Assembly (NCBI RefSeq): GCF_026420145.1
Contig: NZ_JAPMLV010000002.1
Location: 1-64,000, forward strand
Direction of reading: 5' to 3'
Length of the DNA stretch: 64,000 bases
Origin: Enterobacter pseudoroggenkampii
GTDB taxonomy: Bacteria; Pseudomonadota; Gammaproteobacteria; Enterobacterales; Enterobacteriaceae
Positions within the stretch are counted from its first letter, which is position 1; every line of letters begins with the position of its first letter. The position numbers and the translations under genes are program-made. The notes beneath the pieces were generated by a model that saw only the letters and a program-made list of their open reading frames with translations, searched no databases and was not told the origin of the DNA. Below, in pieces: positions 20,688-32,729 of this stretch.

Positions 20688-21713
20688 TTAGTCTTGTTGA
20701 TCGATCTTACGCTCAAGAGACTTGAGGCGCTTGCTCATATCATCAATGTTCATCACCAGAGCTGCTGTTTTACGCCATACCTTGTTGGGCTGTAGCGGAA
20801 TGCCTGAGGAATAAACGCCAGGTTCAGTGATAGGACGCATTACCATGCCCATTCCCGTCACGGTCACCTTGTCGCAGATTTCCATATGGCCATTAATCAC
20901 GCTCGCACCGCCAATCATGCAATAACGGCCAATTTTCAGGCTGCCCGCCATGATGACGCCACCCGCAACCGCGGTATTGTCGCCAATCACAACGTTATGC
21001 GCAATCTGGCACTGGTTATCGATGATAACACCATTGCCAATGATCGTGTCGTCAAGCGCGCCACGGTCAATGGTGGTACAGGCGCCGATCTCCACGCGAT
21101 CGCCAATAATAACGCGACCAAGCTGTGGGATCTTCACCCAGTTACCGCGATCGTTAGCGTAACCAAAGCCATCGGAACCAATCACGGTGCTGGACTGGAC
21201 GAGGCAGTTTTCGCCAATTTCAACGTCATGATAAACGGACACATTGGCCCACAAACGGGTCCCTGCGCCGATTTTCGTATTTTTCCCAACGAAGCAGCCT
21301 GGGCCAATGACGACGTTATCGCCCAGCACAACGCCGGATTCGATAACCGCATTCGCCCCAACGGCGACGTTGTTACCCAGCCTGGCCGTCTCATCAATCG
21401 CTGCGCTGGCAGCAATGTTCTGGGCCGGTTGCGGCGTGGTATCAAGAATTTGAGCCATGCGTGCATACGTCAGGTAGGGGTTTTTCACTACCAGCGCGCT
21501 TACAGTGGCAAATGGAAGATCGTCCTGCGTCAGTACAACAGCTGACGCCTGGCATTGAGCCAGTTGCTCACGGTACTTAGGGCTTACCATGAAGGTAATC
21601 GTGCCAGCTTTAGCAGATTGCATGGACGCAACAGCGGTGATGACGATATCGCCATCACCGTGTAATTCTGCATCCAACTGCTGAGCTAAATCAGCCAGTC
21701 GAATTGAAGGCAT
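20688..21713 (-). CDS. lpxD: UDP-3-O-(3-hydroxymyristoyl)glucosamine N-acyltransferase
   Basis: LpxD adds the N-linked 3-hydroxymyristoyl chain in the third step of lipid A synthesis. The 341-residue protein has an N-terminal uridine-binding domain (to about 100), a hexapeptide-repeat beta-helix and a C-terminal helix. The active-site His lies in [10 protein letters not shown], near residue 239. It starts 3 nt after skp. Its length matches E. coli, where the gene is also between skp and fabZ. Confidence 0.98.
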   Translation of the reverse strand: MPSIRLADLAQQLDAELHGDGDIVITAVASMQSAKAGTITFMVSPKYREQLAQCQASAVVLTQDDLPFATVSALVVKNPYLTYARMAQILDTTPQPAQNIAASAAIDETARLGNNVAVGANAVIESGVVLGDNVVIGPGCFVGKNTKIGAGTRLWANVSVYHDVEIGENCLVQSSTVIGSDGFGYANDRGNWVKIPQLGRVIIGDRVEIGACTTIDRGALDDTIIGNGVIIDNQCQIAHNVVIGDNTAVAGGVIMAGSLKIGRYCMIGGASVINGHMEICDKVTVTGMGMVMRPITEPGVYSSGIPLQPNKVWRKTAALVMNIDDMSKRLKSLERKIDQQD

Positions 21714-21716
21714 TAC

Positions 21717-22211
21717 TTATTTAACCTGTTTCAGAACATCAGCAGTGATGTCTTTAACATCTTTGCTGTTGAAAGCGACGGCGTTCGCATCAACAACCAG
21801 ATCGATGCTCTGATCGGCAGCCACTGCTTTAACAGCGGTCTGAATGCGAGTCACCAGCTTGCCGCGTTCTTCGTTAGAACGACGCTGACGATCCTGCTCG
21901 AAAGCCTGCGCTTTCTGAGAGAACGCCTGGCGCTGAGCCATTACGTCTTTTTCCAGCTTGCTGCGGTCGCTTGCCTTCATGGTAGAACCATCACGCTGCA
22001 GACGCTGCATTTTGGACTGAAGATCGTTTTCCATACCCTGCAGTTCGCTTGCACGGCCTTTGAATTCGTTTTCCAGAGTCGCAGAAACACCTGTTTTCTG
22101 TGCAACCTGCTGGAACAAATTACCCATGTTGACGATTGCAATTTTGTCTGCTGCCTGAGCAGAAGTTGCCATCGCTAAACCGAGACCTGCAGCTAATAAC
22201 CACTTTTTCAC
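21717..22211 (-). CDS. skp: Periplasmic chaperone Skp
   Basis: Skp (OmpH) binds unfolded outer-membrane proteins in the periplasm and delivers them towards the BAM complex. The start is GTG 22211 behind TAAGGAGTTAATT, giving 164 residues; a longer frame to 22316 has no family support. A signal peptide ending ATSAQA is followed by ADKIAIVN. The centre is a long charged coiled coil forming the trimer tentacles. It has about three more residues than E. coli Skp, in the [10 protein letters not shown] region of the coil. It lies between bamA and lpxD. Confidence 0.96.
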   Translation of the reverse strand: MKKWLLAAGLGLAMATSAQAADKIAIVNMGNLFQQVAQKTGVSATLENEFKGRASELQGMENDLQSKMQRLQRDGSTMKASDRSKLEKDVMAQRQAFSQKAQAFEQDRQRRSNEERGKLVTRIQTAVKAVAADQSIDLVVDANAVAFNSKDVKDITADVLKQVK

Positions 22212-22333
22212 AATTAACTCCTTACCATCCCATTGGCACCAGAAGGTACCGTTCTTTGCGTGGCAAGGCGACCGTGTTACCGATCGCCAGTTGTCAGCGC
22301 TACACTGCCAACGCATTCCTTTGCAGCGGATTA

Positions 22334-24760
22334 TTACCAGGTTTTACCAATGTTAAACTGGAATTGCTCCGACTTATCTCCATCATATTTCTTAAACGGC
22401 TGGGCGTAAGAGAAGACCAACGGTCCCAGCGGTGACATCCATTGTAATGCGATACCGGCAGACATGCGAATATTGCTCGGATCGCTGTAGTCAGGAATAT
22501 CGCTAGGCATACCTTTCGTGCTCCAGTTTGTATCCCACACAGTACCTGCATCCCAGAAGAAGGACGTACGCACCGAGTTCGCATATTTATCGCTGATAAA
22601 CGGCGTTGGCGTGATGAACTCCAGGCTGGCAACGGCCATGGCGTTACCGCCCACTGCATCATTGGAGCTACAGACGTTTGGCTGGCCTTTACTATCCGTA
22701 GCTGGTTTATCACAGTTATCTTTGTCGTTCCCGCCGTAGTAAACCGCTTTCGGACCAATGTTGTTGGACTGGAAGCCACGAACGGTACTGGAACCACCGG
22801 CATAGAAGTTTTCATAGAACGGCAGTTCTTTGCCGCCTAAACCGTCGCCGTAGCCCCAGCGGGTACGACCCAGAACCACCCACTTATGATCGTCATCGAT
22901 CGGGAAGTAGGACGCGGTATCCAGCGTGACCTTATAGAACTCGTTATCGGAGCCCGGCACGGTCACTTTACCGTTCAGGTTGACGCGAGAACCTTCCGTT
23001 GGGAAGTAACCACGGTCAAGACGGTTATAAGTCCAGCCGTAGTTAAAGGTGAAGTCATCCGCAGCGAAGCCATTGTCATGACCTGTTTTGCTGGTTGACT
23101 GACCAATGGAGTCCAGGTAACGCCACATCGCCACCTGCGGTTGCATATTGGACAGGTCGTTATGCACGTAACCTAAGCCCGCACGCAGGGTGTTGTATTC
23201 GTTAACCGGGAAGCCAAGCGTACCGTCCACACCGTAACTCTTGTTGGTGTAAGAAGACAGATCCGCGTCGTCTGCTTTAAAGTCGTTATAGAAGATACGA
23301 CCGCCCAGGCTTACACCGTCTACGGTGAAGTATGGGTTCGTTACAGAGAACTCAGAGTAGGTCTGGTAGTCGTTTTTGGTGCCGTTAATCCCGACAGAGT
23401 AACCCGTACCCAGCCAGTTATCCTGCTGCACGCCGACCTGGAAGCTGACGCCGCTCTCGGTACCGTAGCCCACACCGAAGTTGAAGCTACCGGTGTTGCG
23501 CTCTTTCACTTTATAAACGACATCAACCTGATCCGGGCTGCCCGGTACGCGCTGGGTATCGGTATCCACCGTTTCAAAATAGCCCAGACGGTTCAGACGC
23601 TCTTTACCCTGATCAACGAGGTCGCTACCCAACCATGCGCCTTCCATCTGACGCATTTCGCGACGCAGAACGGAATCTTTGGAGGTGTCGTTACCGACGA
23701 AGCGGATCTTACGCACGTAGAAACGGTTGCCCGCGTCAACATTCACGTGCAGCTTAACGGTTTTATCCGCGTCGTTGATTTCAGGCTGAGTCTGTACGCG
23801 CGGATAGGCATAACCATAGCGGCCGAGCAGCTTCTTAATGCTGTCTTCCATTTTGGTTACCTTGGAACCGCTATACAGGTCGCCTGGCTGAATTTTGGTC
23901 AGCGATTCGATTTCAGCAGAATGCCCCGCCAGGTTACCACTCACCTCAACACCCGAAAGCTTGTACTGCTCGCCTTCAGTGATGTTGACCGTGATGTAAA
24001 TCCCTTTCTTGTCCGGCGTCAGGCTTACCTGAGTCGAGTCGATGTTGAAACGCGCATAGCCACGATCGAGATAGTAGCTGCGCAGAGTTTCAAGGTCGCC
24101 CGCCAGTTTCTGTTTCTGGTATTTGCGATCGCCTACCACGTTCCACCATGGCACTTCATCGCGCAGCTGGAAGGTGGAGATCAGTTCGTCGGTGCTGAAC
24201 GCGTGGTTGCCGACAATGTTGATCTGCTGGATCTTCGCAGAAACACCTTCCTGGAAGACCAGCTTCAGGTCAACACGGTTGCGCGGCAGCGGAGTGACAA
24301 CCGCTTTCACGCTGGCACTGTATTTACCGACGCTGTAGTAGAAGTCTTCCAGACCTTTTTCAATGTCTGAAAGGGTTGTGCGGTCCAGGGATTCACCCAC
24401 ACGAACACCGGATGCTTCAAGGTTTTGCTTGAGCATGTCATCTTTCACCGACTTGTTACCGGAGAAAGTGATACTGGCGATCGTTGGACGTTCTTTTACC
24501 TGTACCAGCAGCGTATCACCATCGCGCAGGACGCGGACATCCTCAAAGTTGCCGGTGGCAAACAGAGCACGGATGGTGTTACTGATATCATCATCATTAA
24601 CCGTATCGCCGGGGCGTACAGGCATACTGAGGAGGGCCGCACCAACGGCGACACGCTGGAGGCCTTCGAAATGAATGTCTTTCACTACGAACCCGTCAGC
24701 ACCGTATACGGTGGCGCTGCTAAACAGCAGCGACGCTATGAGCAACTTTTTCATCGCCAT
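22334..24760 (-). CDS. bamA: Outer membrane protein assembly factor BamA
   Basis: BamA is the core of the BAM complex that folds and inserts outer-membrane beta-barrels; it is essential. The 808-residue precursor has a signal peptide (about 1-20), five POTRA domains (to about 420) and a 16-strand barrel, with the loop-6 motif STVRGF near residue 660. It ends in a C-terminal aromatic residue (W). The extracellular loop after VYYGG has a two-cysteine insert different from E. coli. It starts 29 nt after rseP, and in E. coli the region is under sigma-E control. Confidence 0.98.
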   Translation of the reverse strand: MAMKKLLIASLLFSSATVYGADGFVVKDIHFEGLQRVAVGAALLSMPVRPGDTVNDDDISNTIRALFATGNFEDVRVLRDGDTLLVQVKERPTIASITFSGNKSVKDDMLKQNLEASGVRVGESLDRTTLSDIEKGLEDFYYSVGKYSASVKAVVTPLPRNRVDLKLVFQEGVSAKIQQINIVGNHAFSTDELISTFQLRDEVPWWNVVGDRKYQKQKLAGDLETLRSYYLDRGYARFNIDSTQVSLTPDKKGIYITVNITEGEQYKLSGVEVSGNLAGHSAEIESLTKIQPGDLYSGSKVTKMEDSIKKLLGRYGYAYPRVQTQPEINDADKTVKLHVNVDAGNRFYVRKIRFVGNDTSKDSVLRREMRQMEGAWLGSDLVDQGKERLNRLGYFETVDTDTQRVPGSPDQVDVVYKVKERNTGSFNFGVGYGTESGVSFQVGVQQDNWLGTGYSVGINGTKNDYQTYSEFSVTNPYFTVDGVSLGGRIFYNDFKADDADLSSYTNKSYGVDGTLGFPVNEYNTLRAGLGYVHNDLSNMQPQVAMWRYLDSIGQSTSKTGHDNGFAADDFTFNYGWTYNRLDRGYFPTEGSRVNLNGKVTVPGSDNEFYKVTLDTASYFPIDDDHKWVVLGRTRWGYGDGLGGKELPFYENFYAGGSSTVRGFQSNNIGPKAVYYGGNDKDNCDKPATDSKGQPNVCSSNDAVGGNAMAVASLEFITPTPFISDKYANSVRTSFFWDAGTVWDTNWSTKGMPSDIPDYSDPSNIRMSAGIALQWMSPLGPLVFSYAQPFKKYDGDKSEQFQFNIGKTW

Positions 24761-24789
24761 CGTTATTATGCGTTCTTCCTAACACTCTC

Positions 24790-26142
24790 TTACAACCGAG
24801 AGAAATCATTGAAAAGTGCAAGCCCCATTAACAGCACCAGCAAAATCGAGCCAATGCGATAACTAAAGTCTTGAACTCGCTCGGATACCGGTCCGCCTTT
24901 TAGCTTTTCAATCGCTAAAAACAGCAGATGACCCCCGTCTAAAACGGGAAGCGGGAACAGGTTGATTATCCCAAGGTTCACGCTAATGAGCGCGAGGAAC
25001 ATGAGATAGTAAATCACCCCGAACTCCGCTGACATCCCAGCCCCCTGGGCAATCGAAATTGGCCCACTGAGGTTGTTCAGTTTCACATCACCGGTTATCA
25101 ATTTCCCCAACATGTTGACCGTCAGCTTCATCAGTTGCCATGTTTTATCCGTGGCTTCAAGGATGGCGCTGAACGGCCCATACTGGCGTATTGTCTTGTA
25201 CTCATCTGGCAGCGGGATCACTTTTGGCACAACGCCTGCAAACCCTTCTGCCTTTTTGCCGACCGACTTCGTATCCGGGATCAGCGTCAGCGAAAGCGGA
25301 CTGCCCTGCCTTTCAACTTCCAGCGCGAGAGACGTTCCCGGATTATCGCGCACCAGAGTAACAAAGGTCATCCACTCTGTTAATGGTTGACCATCGACTT
25401 TAACGATCCTGTCGCCCGCTTGCAAACCCGCTTTGCTCGCCGCCGAATTTGCCTGCACTTCGGCTAATACCGGCTCGATCTGCGCACCGCGTGGACGAAT
25501 ACCCAGCGCAGCGACGGGATCTTCTTTGTCTGGCTCGAAACGCCAGTGACGTAAATCGAGCACTTTGTCCTGACGCGCATCGGAACCAAACGGCGATACG
25601 CTGATGGTGGTCTGCGGATCGCCAATTTTGGCAACCAGCTGCAGTCGCACGGCATCCCAATCAGGGGTTTCGATGCCATCAATCGCTTTAAGTTCCATCC
25701 CGGATGTAATTTGCGCACTCGCCGCGATGGAGTTGGGAGCAATTTCCCCCACCACCGGACGCACGCCCGGGACGCCGATGATAAACACCAGCCAGTAAGC
25801 GAAAATCGCAAAGATGAAGTTGGCTACCGGTCCGGCAGCAATGATGGCGGCGCGTTGTCCAACGGTTTTATTGTTGAAAGCGCTGTGTCGCAGCTCAGGT
25901 GCGACAGGCTCGACGCGTTCGTCGAGCATTTTGACGTAGCCGCCCAGCGGGATAAGGGCGATGACAAATTCCGTGCCGTGGCGGTCGGTGCGCGTCCAGA
26001 GTGATTTGCCAAAACCGATGGAAAACCGCTCTACGCGCACGCCACAGCGGCGAGCAACCCAGAAATGGCCAAATTCATGCACGGTAATCAGTACACCCAG
26101 TGCAACAATGAACGCCGCCAGATTCCAGAGAATGCTCAGCAT
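24790..26142 (-). CDS. rseP: Site-2 protease RseP (sigma-E regulator)
   Basis: RseP is an inner-membrane zinc metalloprotease that cuts RseA after DegS, freeing sigma-E; it also clears signal peptides. The ATG at 26142, behind GGAAGGTTTT, gives 450 residues as in E. coli; the longer frame from 26187 adds 15 unsupported residues. The zinc motif HEFGH (22-26) is in the first membrane segment, two PDZ domains lie in the periplasmic region, and [11 protein letters not shown] is in the third segment. It is followed by bamA and skp, themselves sigma-E targets in E. coli. Confidence 0.97.
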   Translation of the reverse strand: MLSILWNLAAFIVALGVLITVHEFGHFWVARRCGVRVERFSIGFGKSLWTRTDRHGTEFVIALIPLGGYVKMLDERVEPVAPELRHSAFNNKTVGQRAAIIAAGPVANFIFAIFAYWLVFIIGVPGVRPVVGEIAPNSIAASAQITSGMELKAIDGIETPDWDAVRLQLVAKIGDPQTTISVSPFGSDARQDKVLDLRHWRFEPDKEDPVAALGIRPRGAQIEPVLAEVQANSAASKAGLQAGDRIVKVDGQPLTEWMTFVTLVRDNPGTSLALEVERQGSPLSLTLIPDTKSVGKKAEGFAGVVPKVIPLPDEYKTIRQYGPFSAILEATDKTWQLMKLTVNMLGKLITGDVKLNNLSGPISIAQGAGMSAEFGVIYYLMFLALISVNLGIINLFPLPVLDGGHLLFLAIEKLKGGPVSERVQDFSYRIGSILLVLLMGLALFNDFSRL

Positions 26143-26153
26143 AAAACCTTCCG

Positions 26154-27011
26154 TTAAATCGTCCCGAATACCAGTAAAAGCAAACATGCAAACACTGGAA
26201 CAGCCGCTGTCAGGCTATCAATGCGATCCAGTATACCGCCATGCCCTGGAATCAGGTGTCCGCTGTCCTTAATCCCTGCTTCACGCTTAAACATACTTTC
26301 GGTTAAATCACCGAGCACGGAGGCAAGCGCAGCAAAAATCGAGCACACCAGCAGTATTGACGGTGCCACTTCAAGATTCGCCCAGACGCCGTAGCCCCAG
26401 GAGATGATCGCTGCCGTAAACAGGCCGCCGATGAATCCTTGCCAGGTTTTGCCCGGAGAAACCTTCGGCGCCAGCTTATGTTTGCCAAACAGTTTACCAA
26501 ACATATAGGCCCCGGAGTCAGCCCCCCAGACCAGAATCATCACATAAAGCAGCCAGATCGCACCGCTGTAGTGGTTTTCGTCGTAGTGCCAGGCGCGCAG
26601 CGCAACCATACCCCAGAAAAAAGGAATAATGGTGAGCAAACCAAAAATCAGTCGTAGCACTTTTGAATTACGCCATAATGCCGCGGAACCTGGATAAAAA
26701 AGGACCAGCAACAGCGCGGCAACCCACCAGACCAACGATATCCACAAGGAGCCGGCAACCAGGGGCTGATGAATATCATGGTGATATTCAGGCAACGTAA
26801 ACAGCATTATGGCCAGGATAAAGCCACAAAGTACCGCGAGCCATACTCGCTGAGTGCGCGAGGTAAAGCCGCTAAACTGTCCCCATTCCCACGCGGCGAG
26901 CATGCACACCACCAGCGTGACAATAGCGAATCCCACCGGGGGCAGTAAAAACAGCGCCGCAATGACAATGGGTATTAATACAAAAGCGGAAATCAGGCGA
27001 TACTTCAGCAA
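26154..27011 (-). CDS. cdsA: Phosphatidate cytidylyltransferase
   Basis: CdsA makes CDP-diacylglycerol from phosphatidate and CTP, the branch point of phospholipid synthesis in the inner membrane. The 285-residue protein is hydrophobic with about eight membrane spans and carries the family signature near the C-terminus ([17 protein letters not shown]). The start is TTG (27011), giving [10 protein letters not shown], as in E. coli. It sits 12 nt after uppS and 11 nt before rseP. Confidence 0.96.
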   Translation of the reverse strand: MLKYRLISAFVLIPIVIAALFLLPPVGFAIVTLVVCMLAAWEWGQFSGFTSRTQRVWLAVLCGFILAIMLFTLPEYHHDIHQPLVAGSLWISLVWWVAALLLVLFYPGSAALWRNSKVLRLIFGLLTIIPFFWGMVALRAWHYDENHYSGAIWLLYVMILVWGADSGAYMFGKLFGKHKLAPKVSPGKTWQGFIGGLFTAAIISWGYGVWANLEVAPSILLVCSIFAALASVLGDLTESMFKREAGIKDSGHLIPGHGGILDRIDSLTAAVPVFACLLLLVFGTI

Positions 27012-27023
27012 AAGCTACCCCCA

Positions 27024-27782
27024 TCAGGCTTTGTCGCCACCAGGCTCGGTGCCGCCGAAACGACGCTCTCGATTGGCAAAGGCATGCAGCGCACCTTCAA
27101 AGTCTTGTTCATCAAAATCGGGCCAAAGAACATCGGTAAAGTAAAGTTCGGCATAGGCAATTTGCCATATCAAAAAGTTACTTATGCGATGTTCCCCCCC
27201 TGTCCTAATTACCAAATCCACAGGCGCCTGTTCATTCATGCAGATTTGCTTGCTCAGCGCCTCTTCATCAATTTGGTCGGGTCTCAACAGCCCTTCCTGA
27301 ACCTGTTCGGCCAGATGCCGAACGCCCTGGATAATATCCCAGCGTCCGCCGTAATTCGCCGCAATATTCAGCGTCAGACCGGTATTATTTTCCGTCAGCG
27401 CTTCTGCTTTACGAATCCGTTCCTGCAAACGTGAGTTAAAACGACTGGTATCGCCAATGATACGCAGGCGGACGTTGTGGCGGTGCAGGCTTTTTACTTC
27501 GCTGTCTAGCGCCCACACAAACAATTCCATCAACGCAGTCACTTCCTGCAAAGGTCGATTCCAGTTTTCACTGCTAAAAGCATAGAGCGTTAACGCATCA
27601 ATGCCGTTGTTGGCGGCAAAAGAAACGGCGCGACGAACGGATTTCGCCCCCGCTTTATGCCCAAAGGCTCGTATCTTCCCTTGTCTTTTCGCCCAGCGGC
27701 CATTGCCATCCATAATGATTGCTACATGACGGCAGCCATGAGCTGGCAAATTTTCGCTTATTGGTTGATTCGCAGACAACAT
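27024..27782 (-). CDS. uppS: Undecaprenyl diphosphate synthase
   Basis: UppS (IspU) elongates farnesyl diphosphate with eight isopentenyl units in cis, giving the C55 carrier for peptidoglycan and O-antigen. The 252-residue protein has the catalytic Asp in IMDGNGRWAK (D25) and the conserved RTGGEHRISNFL and ELYFTDVLWPDF motifs. It is first in the cluster running to accA and has a 186-bp upstream gap that includes the dxr terminator, so a promoter there is likely. dxr, also in isoprenoid synthesis, lies upstream. Confidence 0.98.
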   Translation of the reverse strand: MLSANQPISENLPAHGCRHVAIIMDGNGRWAKRQGKIRAFGHKAGAKSVRRAVSFAANNGIDALTLYAFSSENWNRPLQEVTALMELFVWALDSEVKSLHRHNVRLRIIGDTSRFNSRLQERIRKAEALTENNTGLTLNIAANYGGRWDIIQGVRHLAEQVQEGLLRPDQIDEEALSKQICMNEQAPVDLVIRTGGEHRISNFLIWQIAYAELYFTDVLWPDFDEQDFEGALHAFANRERRFGGTEPGGDKA

Positions 27783-27843
27783 AACGCGTTTTTTGTCCCT
27801 GAAAAGGATTTAACGGTACTCAGGAATACTGAAGCCTATACAT

Positions 27844-27868
27844 AAAAAAGCCGTGTCAAACCACGGCT
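27844..27868 (-). terminator. Terminator after dxr
   Basis: On the minus strand AGCCGTG and CACGGCT (27849-27855 and 27862-27868) form a 7-bp stem with a 6-nt loop, followed by six T. It separates dxr from uppS. Confidence 0.85.
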
Positions 27869-27968
27869 CACCTGACCACATTAAGTCAAATACCTGCGAT
27901 CAGGTGGCGCAGACTATATCACTGAAGCCCAACGCTAACAAATAGCACGACGACTAGTGGTTGCTTTA

Positions 27969-29168
27969 TCACCAGCTTGCGAGACGTGTCACCTGTTGAC
28001 GCGCAATATTACGCGCAGTTGCATCCACCGCCAGCACCTCTTCCACGCTTTGTGGTTCGCGCAAATCCATCATCTCCAGTACCGATAAATTTAACGACGC
28101 GATATCGGTAAAACGAATTTGCTGATTCAGAAATGCCTCAACGGTAATTTCATTGGCTGCATTAAGTGCCGTCGTCGCCGCCTGCCCCTGGTCAAAGGCA
28201 GTCATCGCAAGCTTCAGACAAGGATAGCGGTCATAGTCCGGTTCACTGAACGTCAGGGAACTTAGCTTGCAGAAATCAAGCGGCTTCACGCCGGATTTCA
28301 CTCGATTTGGCCACGCCATGGAATGGGCAATCGGCGTACGCATGTCCGGCTCGCCCAGCTGTGCCAGCACGCTGCCATCCTGATAACGCACCATCGAGTG
28401 AATCACCGATTGCGGGTGAATCAGTACTTCCATCTGTTTCGCTGACGCATTAAACAGCCAGCGCGCTTCAATGTATTCCAGACCTTTGTTCATCATGGTG
28501 GCAGAGTCAACGGAGATTTTACGCCCCATCGACCAGTTCGGATGACGGCACGCCTGATCCGGCGTCATGGCGCGCAGTTCAGACAGTGGCGTTTCACGGA
28601 ACGGGCCACCAGACCCGGTAAGCAGAATAGACACCACGCCATTCTGCTCCAGGTCAGCGTACCCCAGGTTCTGTTGAAAAGGTTGCGGTAAACTCTGAAA
28701 AATCGCGTTGTGCTCGCTGTCGACCGGCAAAAGACGCGCGCCGCGCTGCTTCACCGCATCCATAAACAGGCGTCCACAGGTGACCAGCGACTCTTTATTG
28801 GCCAGCAGCACATCCTTCCCGGCATCAATCGCGGCAAGCGTAGGCAATAACCCTGCCGCCCCGACGATGGCCGCCATCACCTGATCCACCTCATCCAGCG
28901 CCGCCATCTCGCAGGCCGCCTGTTGGCCACTCAGCACCTCGGTTCGACTGCTCTGTTCAAGCAGCTGTGCTTTCAGCAGACGCGCGCTCTCTTCGTCATC
29001 CATCACCGCATAGCGGGGCGCAAACTCCAGGCACTGCTCGACCATTCGCTGCACATTCTTACCGGCCACCAGCGCTGTCACGGTGTAGAGTTCAGGATTA
29101 TGGCGAACGACGTCGAGAGTGCTGCAACCGATAGAGCCGGTTGAGCCAAGGAGTGTTAAATGCTTCAT
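27969..29168 (-). CDS. dxr: 1-deoxy-D-xylulose-5-phosphate reductoisomerase
   Basis: Dxr (IspC) converts DXP to 2-C-methyl-D-erythritol 4-phosphate with NADPH, the committed step of the MEP isoprenoid pathway and the target of fosmidomycin. The start ATG 29168 gives 399 residues (MKHLTLLGS); the frame to 29204 adds 12 unsupported residues. The NADPH loop GSTGSIG (8-14), the metal and substrate motifs ([22 protein letters not shown]) and the flexible-loop region are present. It lies between frr and uppS. Confidence 0.97.
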   Translation of the reverse strand: MKHLTLLGSTGSIGCSTLDVVRHNPELYTVTALVAGKNVQRMVEQCLEFAPRYAVMDDEESARLLKAQLLEQSSRTEVLSGQQAACEMAALDEVDQVMAAIVGAAGLLPTLAAIDAGKDVLLANKESLVTCGRLFMDAVKQRGARLLPVDSEHNAIFQSLPQPFQQNLGYADLEQNGVVSILLTGSGGPFRETPLSELRAMTPDQACRHPNWSMGRKISVDSATMMNKGLEYIEARWLFNASAKQMEVLIHPQSVIHSMVRYQDGSVLAQLGEPDMRTPIAHSMAWPNRVKSGVKPLDFCKLSSLTFSEPDYDRYPCLKLAMTAFDQGQAATTALNAANEITVEAFLNQQIRFTDIASLNLSVLEMMDLREPQSVEEVLAVDATARNIARQQVTRLASW

Positions 29169-29203
29169 GAGATGCCCGAAAAAAGTTAGACCAGATAAAA
29201 GCA

Positions 29204-29245
29204 AAACGCCGCCAGCAAGACCCGAAGTCCCTCTGAACGGCGTTT
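29204..29245 (-). terminator. Terminator-like hairpin after frr
   Basis: AAACGCCG and CGGCGTTT (29204-29211 and 29238-29245) form an 8-bp stem with a long loop. On the minus strand it is followed by TTGCTTTTATC. It is a plausible but weaker terminator between frr and dxr. Confidence 0.6.
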
Positions 29246-29263
29246 ATCAGTGTACGACAGAAA

Positions 29264-29821
29264 TCAGAACTGCATCAGTTCCGCTTCTTTATCTGCCAGC
29301 GCCGCATCAATTTTCTTGATGGCAGCGTCGGTCATTTTCTGAATGTCGTCCTGAGAACGACGATCGTCATCTTCACTGATCTCTTTTTCTTTCAGCAGCG
29401 CTTTTACTTTATCGTTCGCATCGCGACGGACGTTACGCACGGATACACGACCCTGCTCAGCTTCGCCACGAACCACTTTGATCAGATCTTTACGACGCTC
29501 TTCCGTCAGTGGAGGCAGTGGAACGCGGATGTCAGAACCCGCAGAGCTTGGGTTCAGTCCGAGGTCAGAGGCCATGATCGCTTTCTCAACGGCCGGGCTC
29601 ATAGAACGATCGAACACGTTGATTTTCAGCGTACGGGTATCTTCTACCGTGACGCTCGCCAGCTGACGCAGAGGGGTTGGCGTACCGTAGTATTCTACGA
29701 TGATGCCATCCAGCAGGCTTGGGGAAGCACGGCCAGTACGGATTTTGCTGATTTGGGTTTTGAACGCTTCTACGCATTTTTCCATGCGTACTTCAGCATC
29801 TTTTCTGATGTCGTTAATCAC
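29264..29821 (-). CDS. frr: Ribosome recycling factor
   Basis: RRF, with EF-G, splits the post-termination ribosome so that it can start again; it is essential. The 185-residue protein starts with GTG (29821), as E. coli frr does, and its sequence is almost identical through the long three-helix bundle. The conserved [12 protein letters not shown] and [19 protein letters not shown] regions are visible. It is separated from pyrH by 167 bp holding a hairpin and a promoter candidate. Confidence 0.98.
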   Translation of the reverse strand: MINDIRKDAEVRMEKCVEAFKTQISKIRTGRASPSLLDGIIVEYYGTPTPLRQLASVTVEDTRTLKINVFDRSMSPAVEKAIMASDLGLNPSSAGSDIRVPLPPLTEERRKDLIKVVRGEAEQGRVSVRNVRRDANDKVKALLKEKEISEDDDRRSQDDIQKMTDAAIKKIDAALADKEAELMQF

Positions 29822-29886
29822 GTTACGAATCCTTGAAAACTTGTCTCAGGCAGACTATCCGCCAGCACAGCGCTACAGGTGTGCTA

Positions 29887-29913
29887 AGTATAGTCGCGTT
29901 TAATTCATGACAA
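29887..29913 (-). promoter_or_regulatory. Candidate frr promoter
   Basis: On the minus strand TTGTCA (29908-29913) and TATACT (29887-29892) are 15 bp apart, shorter than the ideal 17. It lies about 66 bp upstream of the frr GTG. Confidence 0.5.
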
Positions 29914-29930
29914 CGCCAAAGGCGCGCCCG

Positions 29931-29967
29931 GGTAAGATACCACTACAAAATAAAGCGGAATCTTACC
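29931..29967. repeat. Inverted repeat between pyrH and frr
   Basis: GGTAAGAT (29931-29938) and ATCTTACC (29960-29967) are perfect arms around a 21-nt loop, starting 21 nt after the pyrH stop. There is no T-run on the minus strand, so the role (3'-end protection, operator or weak termination) is open. Confidence 0.55.
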
Positions 29968-29988
29968 TGTATTTATCGTCAACGGAAA

Positions 29989-30714
29989 TTATTCCGTGAT
30001 CAAAGTGCCTTCTTTTTCGCCCATGACCACGCGACGCAGTGCGCCAGGCTTGTTCATGTTGAAGACACGGATCGGCAGTTTGTGGTCGCGAGCCAGCGTG
30101 AAGGCGGCAAGATCCATCACTTTCAGCTCTTTATCCAGCACTTCGCTGTAGCTCAGCTGATCGTACATGGTGGCAGAAGGATCTTTTGCCGGGTCGGCAG
30201 TAAACACGCCATCTACTTTGGTCGCTTTCAGTACCACATCGGCTTCGATCTCGATACCGCGCAGGCAGGCAGCGGAATCGGTTGTAAAGAACGGGTTACC
30301 CGTACCGGCGGAGAGGATCACCACGCGGTTATTGCGCAGCAGGCTGATAGCTTCTGCCCAGCTGTAATTATCGCAAACGCCATTCAGGGGAATCGCGGAC
30401 ATCAGGCGGGCATTCACATAGGCGCGATGGAGCGCATCACGCATTGCCAGGCCATTCATCACGGTTGCCAGCATACCCATGTGGTCGCCCACTACGCGGT
30501 TCATCCCCGCTTTCGCCAGACCAGCACCACGGAAAAGGTTGCCACCGCCAATGACCACGCCAACCTGGATACCCAGTTCGACCAGTTCTTTGATTTCCTG
30601 TGCCATGCGATCAAGGATGCTTGCGTCAATACCGAAGCCTTCCGATCCCTGCAGCGCTTCGCCACTCAGCTTAAGCAGAATGCGTTTGTACACGGGTTTT
30701 GCATTGGTAGCCAT
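29989..30714 (-). CDS. pyrH: Uridylate kinase
   Basis: PyrH phosphorylates UMP to UDP in pyrimidine nucleotide synthesis; it is a hexameric enzyme activated by GTP and inhibited by UTP. The 241-residue protein has the amino-acid-kinase fold: the KLSGEALQG phosphate loop, GGGNLFRG (about 57-64), and [12 protein letters not shown]. Length equals E. coli PyrH. It lies between tsf and frr in the conserved rpsB-tsf-pyrH-frr order, but behind the tsf terminator. Confidence 0.98.
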   Translation of the reverse strand: MATNAKPVYKRILLKLSGEALQGSEGFGIDASILDRMAQEIKELVELGIQVGVVIGGGNLFRGAGLAKAGMNRVVGDHMGMLATVMNGLAMRDALHRAYVNARLMSAIPLNGVCDNYSWAEAISLLRNNRVVILSAGTGNPFFTTDSAACLRGIEIEADVVLKATKVDGVFTADPAKDPSATMYDQLSYSEVLDKELKVMDLAAFTLARDHKLPIRVFNMNKPGALRRVVMGEKEGTLITE

Positions 30715-30827
30715 GTTTCTTTCCTGAGACTGTCAACGATTAAGATGGGGGTTAATTCTGGCGACATGATATGCCGCAAATCAGCACAGCGATACTGGAG
30801 CCTGTCTGATTTCCTGTGACGGGTGAC

Positions 30828-30853
30828 AAAAAGAAGCCGCCCTCAGGCGGCTC
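30828..30853 (-). terminator. Terminator after tsf
   Basis: GCCGCC (30836-30841) and GGCGGC (30846-30851) form the stem around CTCA, extended by flanking A-T pairs. On the minus strand it is followed by a T-rich tract (TTCTTTTTG). It ends the rpsB-tsf transcript. Confidence 0.85.
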
Positions 30854-30864
30854 CTTTTCAATCA

Positions 30865-31716
30865 TTAAGACTGCTTGGACATTGCAGCAACTTCTGCTGC
30901 GAAGTCAGTCTCAACTTTCTCGATGCCTTCGCCCACTTCGAAGCGGATGAAGCCAGTTACGTCAGCGTTGTGCTCTTTCAGCAGCTGAGCAACAGACTTG
31001 CTTGGATCCATAACGAATGGCTGGCCAGTCAGAGAAACTTCGCCGGTGAATTTCTTCATGCGGCCTTCAACCATTTTCTCTGCGATTTCTTTTGGTTTAC
31101 CAGACTGCATCGCGATGTCCAGCTGAACCTGGTACTCTTTTTCTACCACTTCAGCAGACACGTCTTCTGGCTTAACGAATTCTGGTTTGCTTGCAGCGAT
31201 GTGCATAGCCAGCTGTTTAACCAGCTCTTCGTCAGCGCCTTTAGCCGCAACCAGAACACCGATACGTGCACCGTGCTGGTAAGAGCCCAGAACGTCGCCT
31301 TCCAGAGAAGCAACGCGACGGATGTTGATGTTCTCACCGATTTTAGCAACCAGCGCAACACGTTCTTCTTCGAACTGTGCTTTCAGAACTTCAACGTCAG
31401 TGATTTTGCCAGCAACAGCTGCGTCCAGAACTTTGTTAGCAAATGCCTGGAAACCACCATCTTTAGCAACGAAGTCAGTCTGGCAGTTAACTTCCAGAAT
31501 GATGCCGTAGGTGCCGTCGATTTTAGTGATGATCACGCCGTCAGCAGCAACGTTGCCTGCTTTTTTAGCTGCTTTGATCGCACCGGATTTACGCATGTTT
31601 TCGATTGCCAGCTCGATGTCGCCGTTCGCTTCAGTCAGCGCTTTTTTGCAATCCATCATGCCTGCGCCAGTACGCTCGCGCAGCTCTTTTACCAGGGATG
31701 CGGTAATTTCAGCCAT
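30865..31716 (-). CDS. tsf: Elongation factor Ts
   Basis: EF-Ts is the guanine-nucleotide exchange factor for EF-Tu. The 283-residue protein has the N-terminal UBA-like domain with [16 protein letters not shown], then the core with the TDFVAKD motif (about 80-86), which disrupts the EF-Tu nucleotide site, and a C-terminal module. It follows rpsB with a 117-bp gap containing a hairpin attenuator, as in E. coli. Its codon use is strongly biased, as expected for a very highly expressed gene. Confidence 0.99.
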   Translation of the reverse strand: MAEITASLVKELRERTGAGMMDCKKALTEANGDIELAIENMRKSGAIKAAKKAGNVAADGVIITKIDGTYGIILEVNCQTDFVAKDGGFQAFANKVLDAAVAGKITDVEVLKAQFEEERVALVAKIGENINIRRVASLEGDVLGSYQHGARIGVLVAAKGADEELVKQLAMHIAASKPEFVKPEDVSAEVVEKEYQVQLDIAMQSGKPKEIAEKMVEGRMKKFTGEVSLTGQPFVMDPSKSVAQLLKEHNADVTGFIRFEVGEGIEKVETDFAAEVAAMSKQS

Positions 31717-31772
31717 TCTTAAATCCTCGGGAGATGTGAACTGCCCGGCCGGGGGCCAAACAGTGTAAATTG

Positions 31773-31797
31773 AAAAAAGGGGCCGGTAATGGGCCCC
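31773..31797 (-). terminator. Attenuator or terminator between rpsB and tsf
   Basis: GGGGCC and GGCCCC (31779-31784 and 31792-31797) form a 6-bp GC stem; on the minus strand six T follow (31773-31778). Partial termination here would lower tsf transcription relative to rpsB. Confidence 0.8.
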
Positions 31798-31833
31798 TAT
31801 TCATACACGGTACTAATAAGGGGTAAAACCTTA

Positions 31834-32721
<888 letters not shown>

Positions 32722-32729
32722 CGGCGCGC

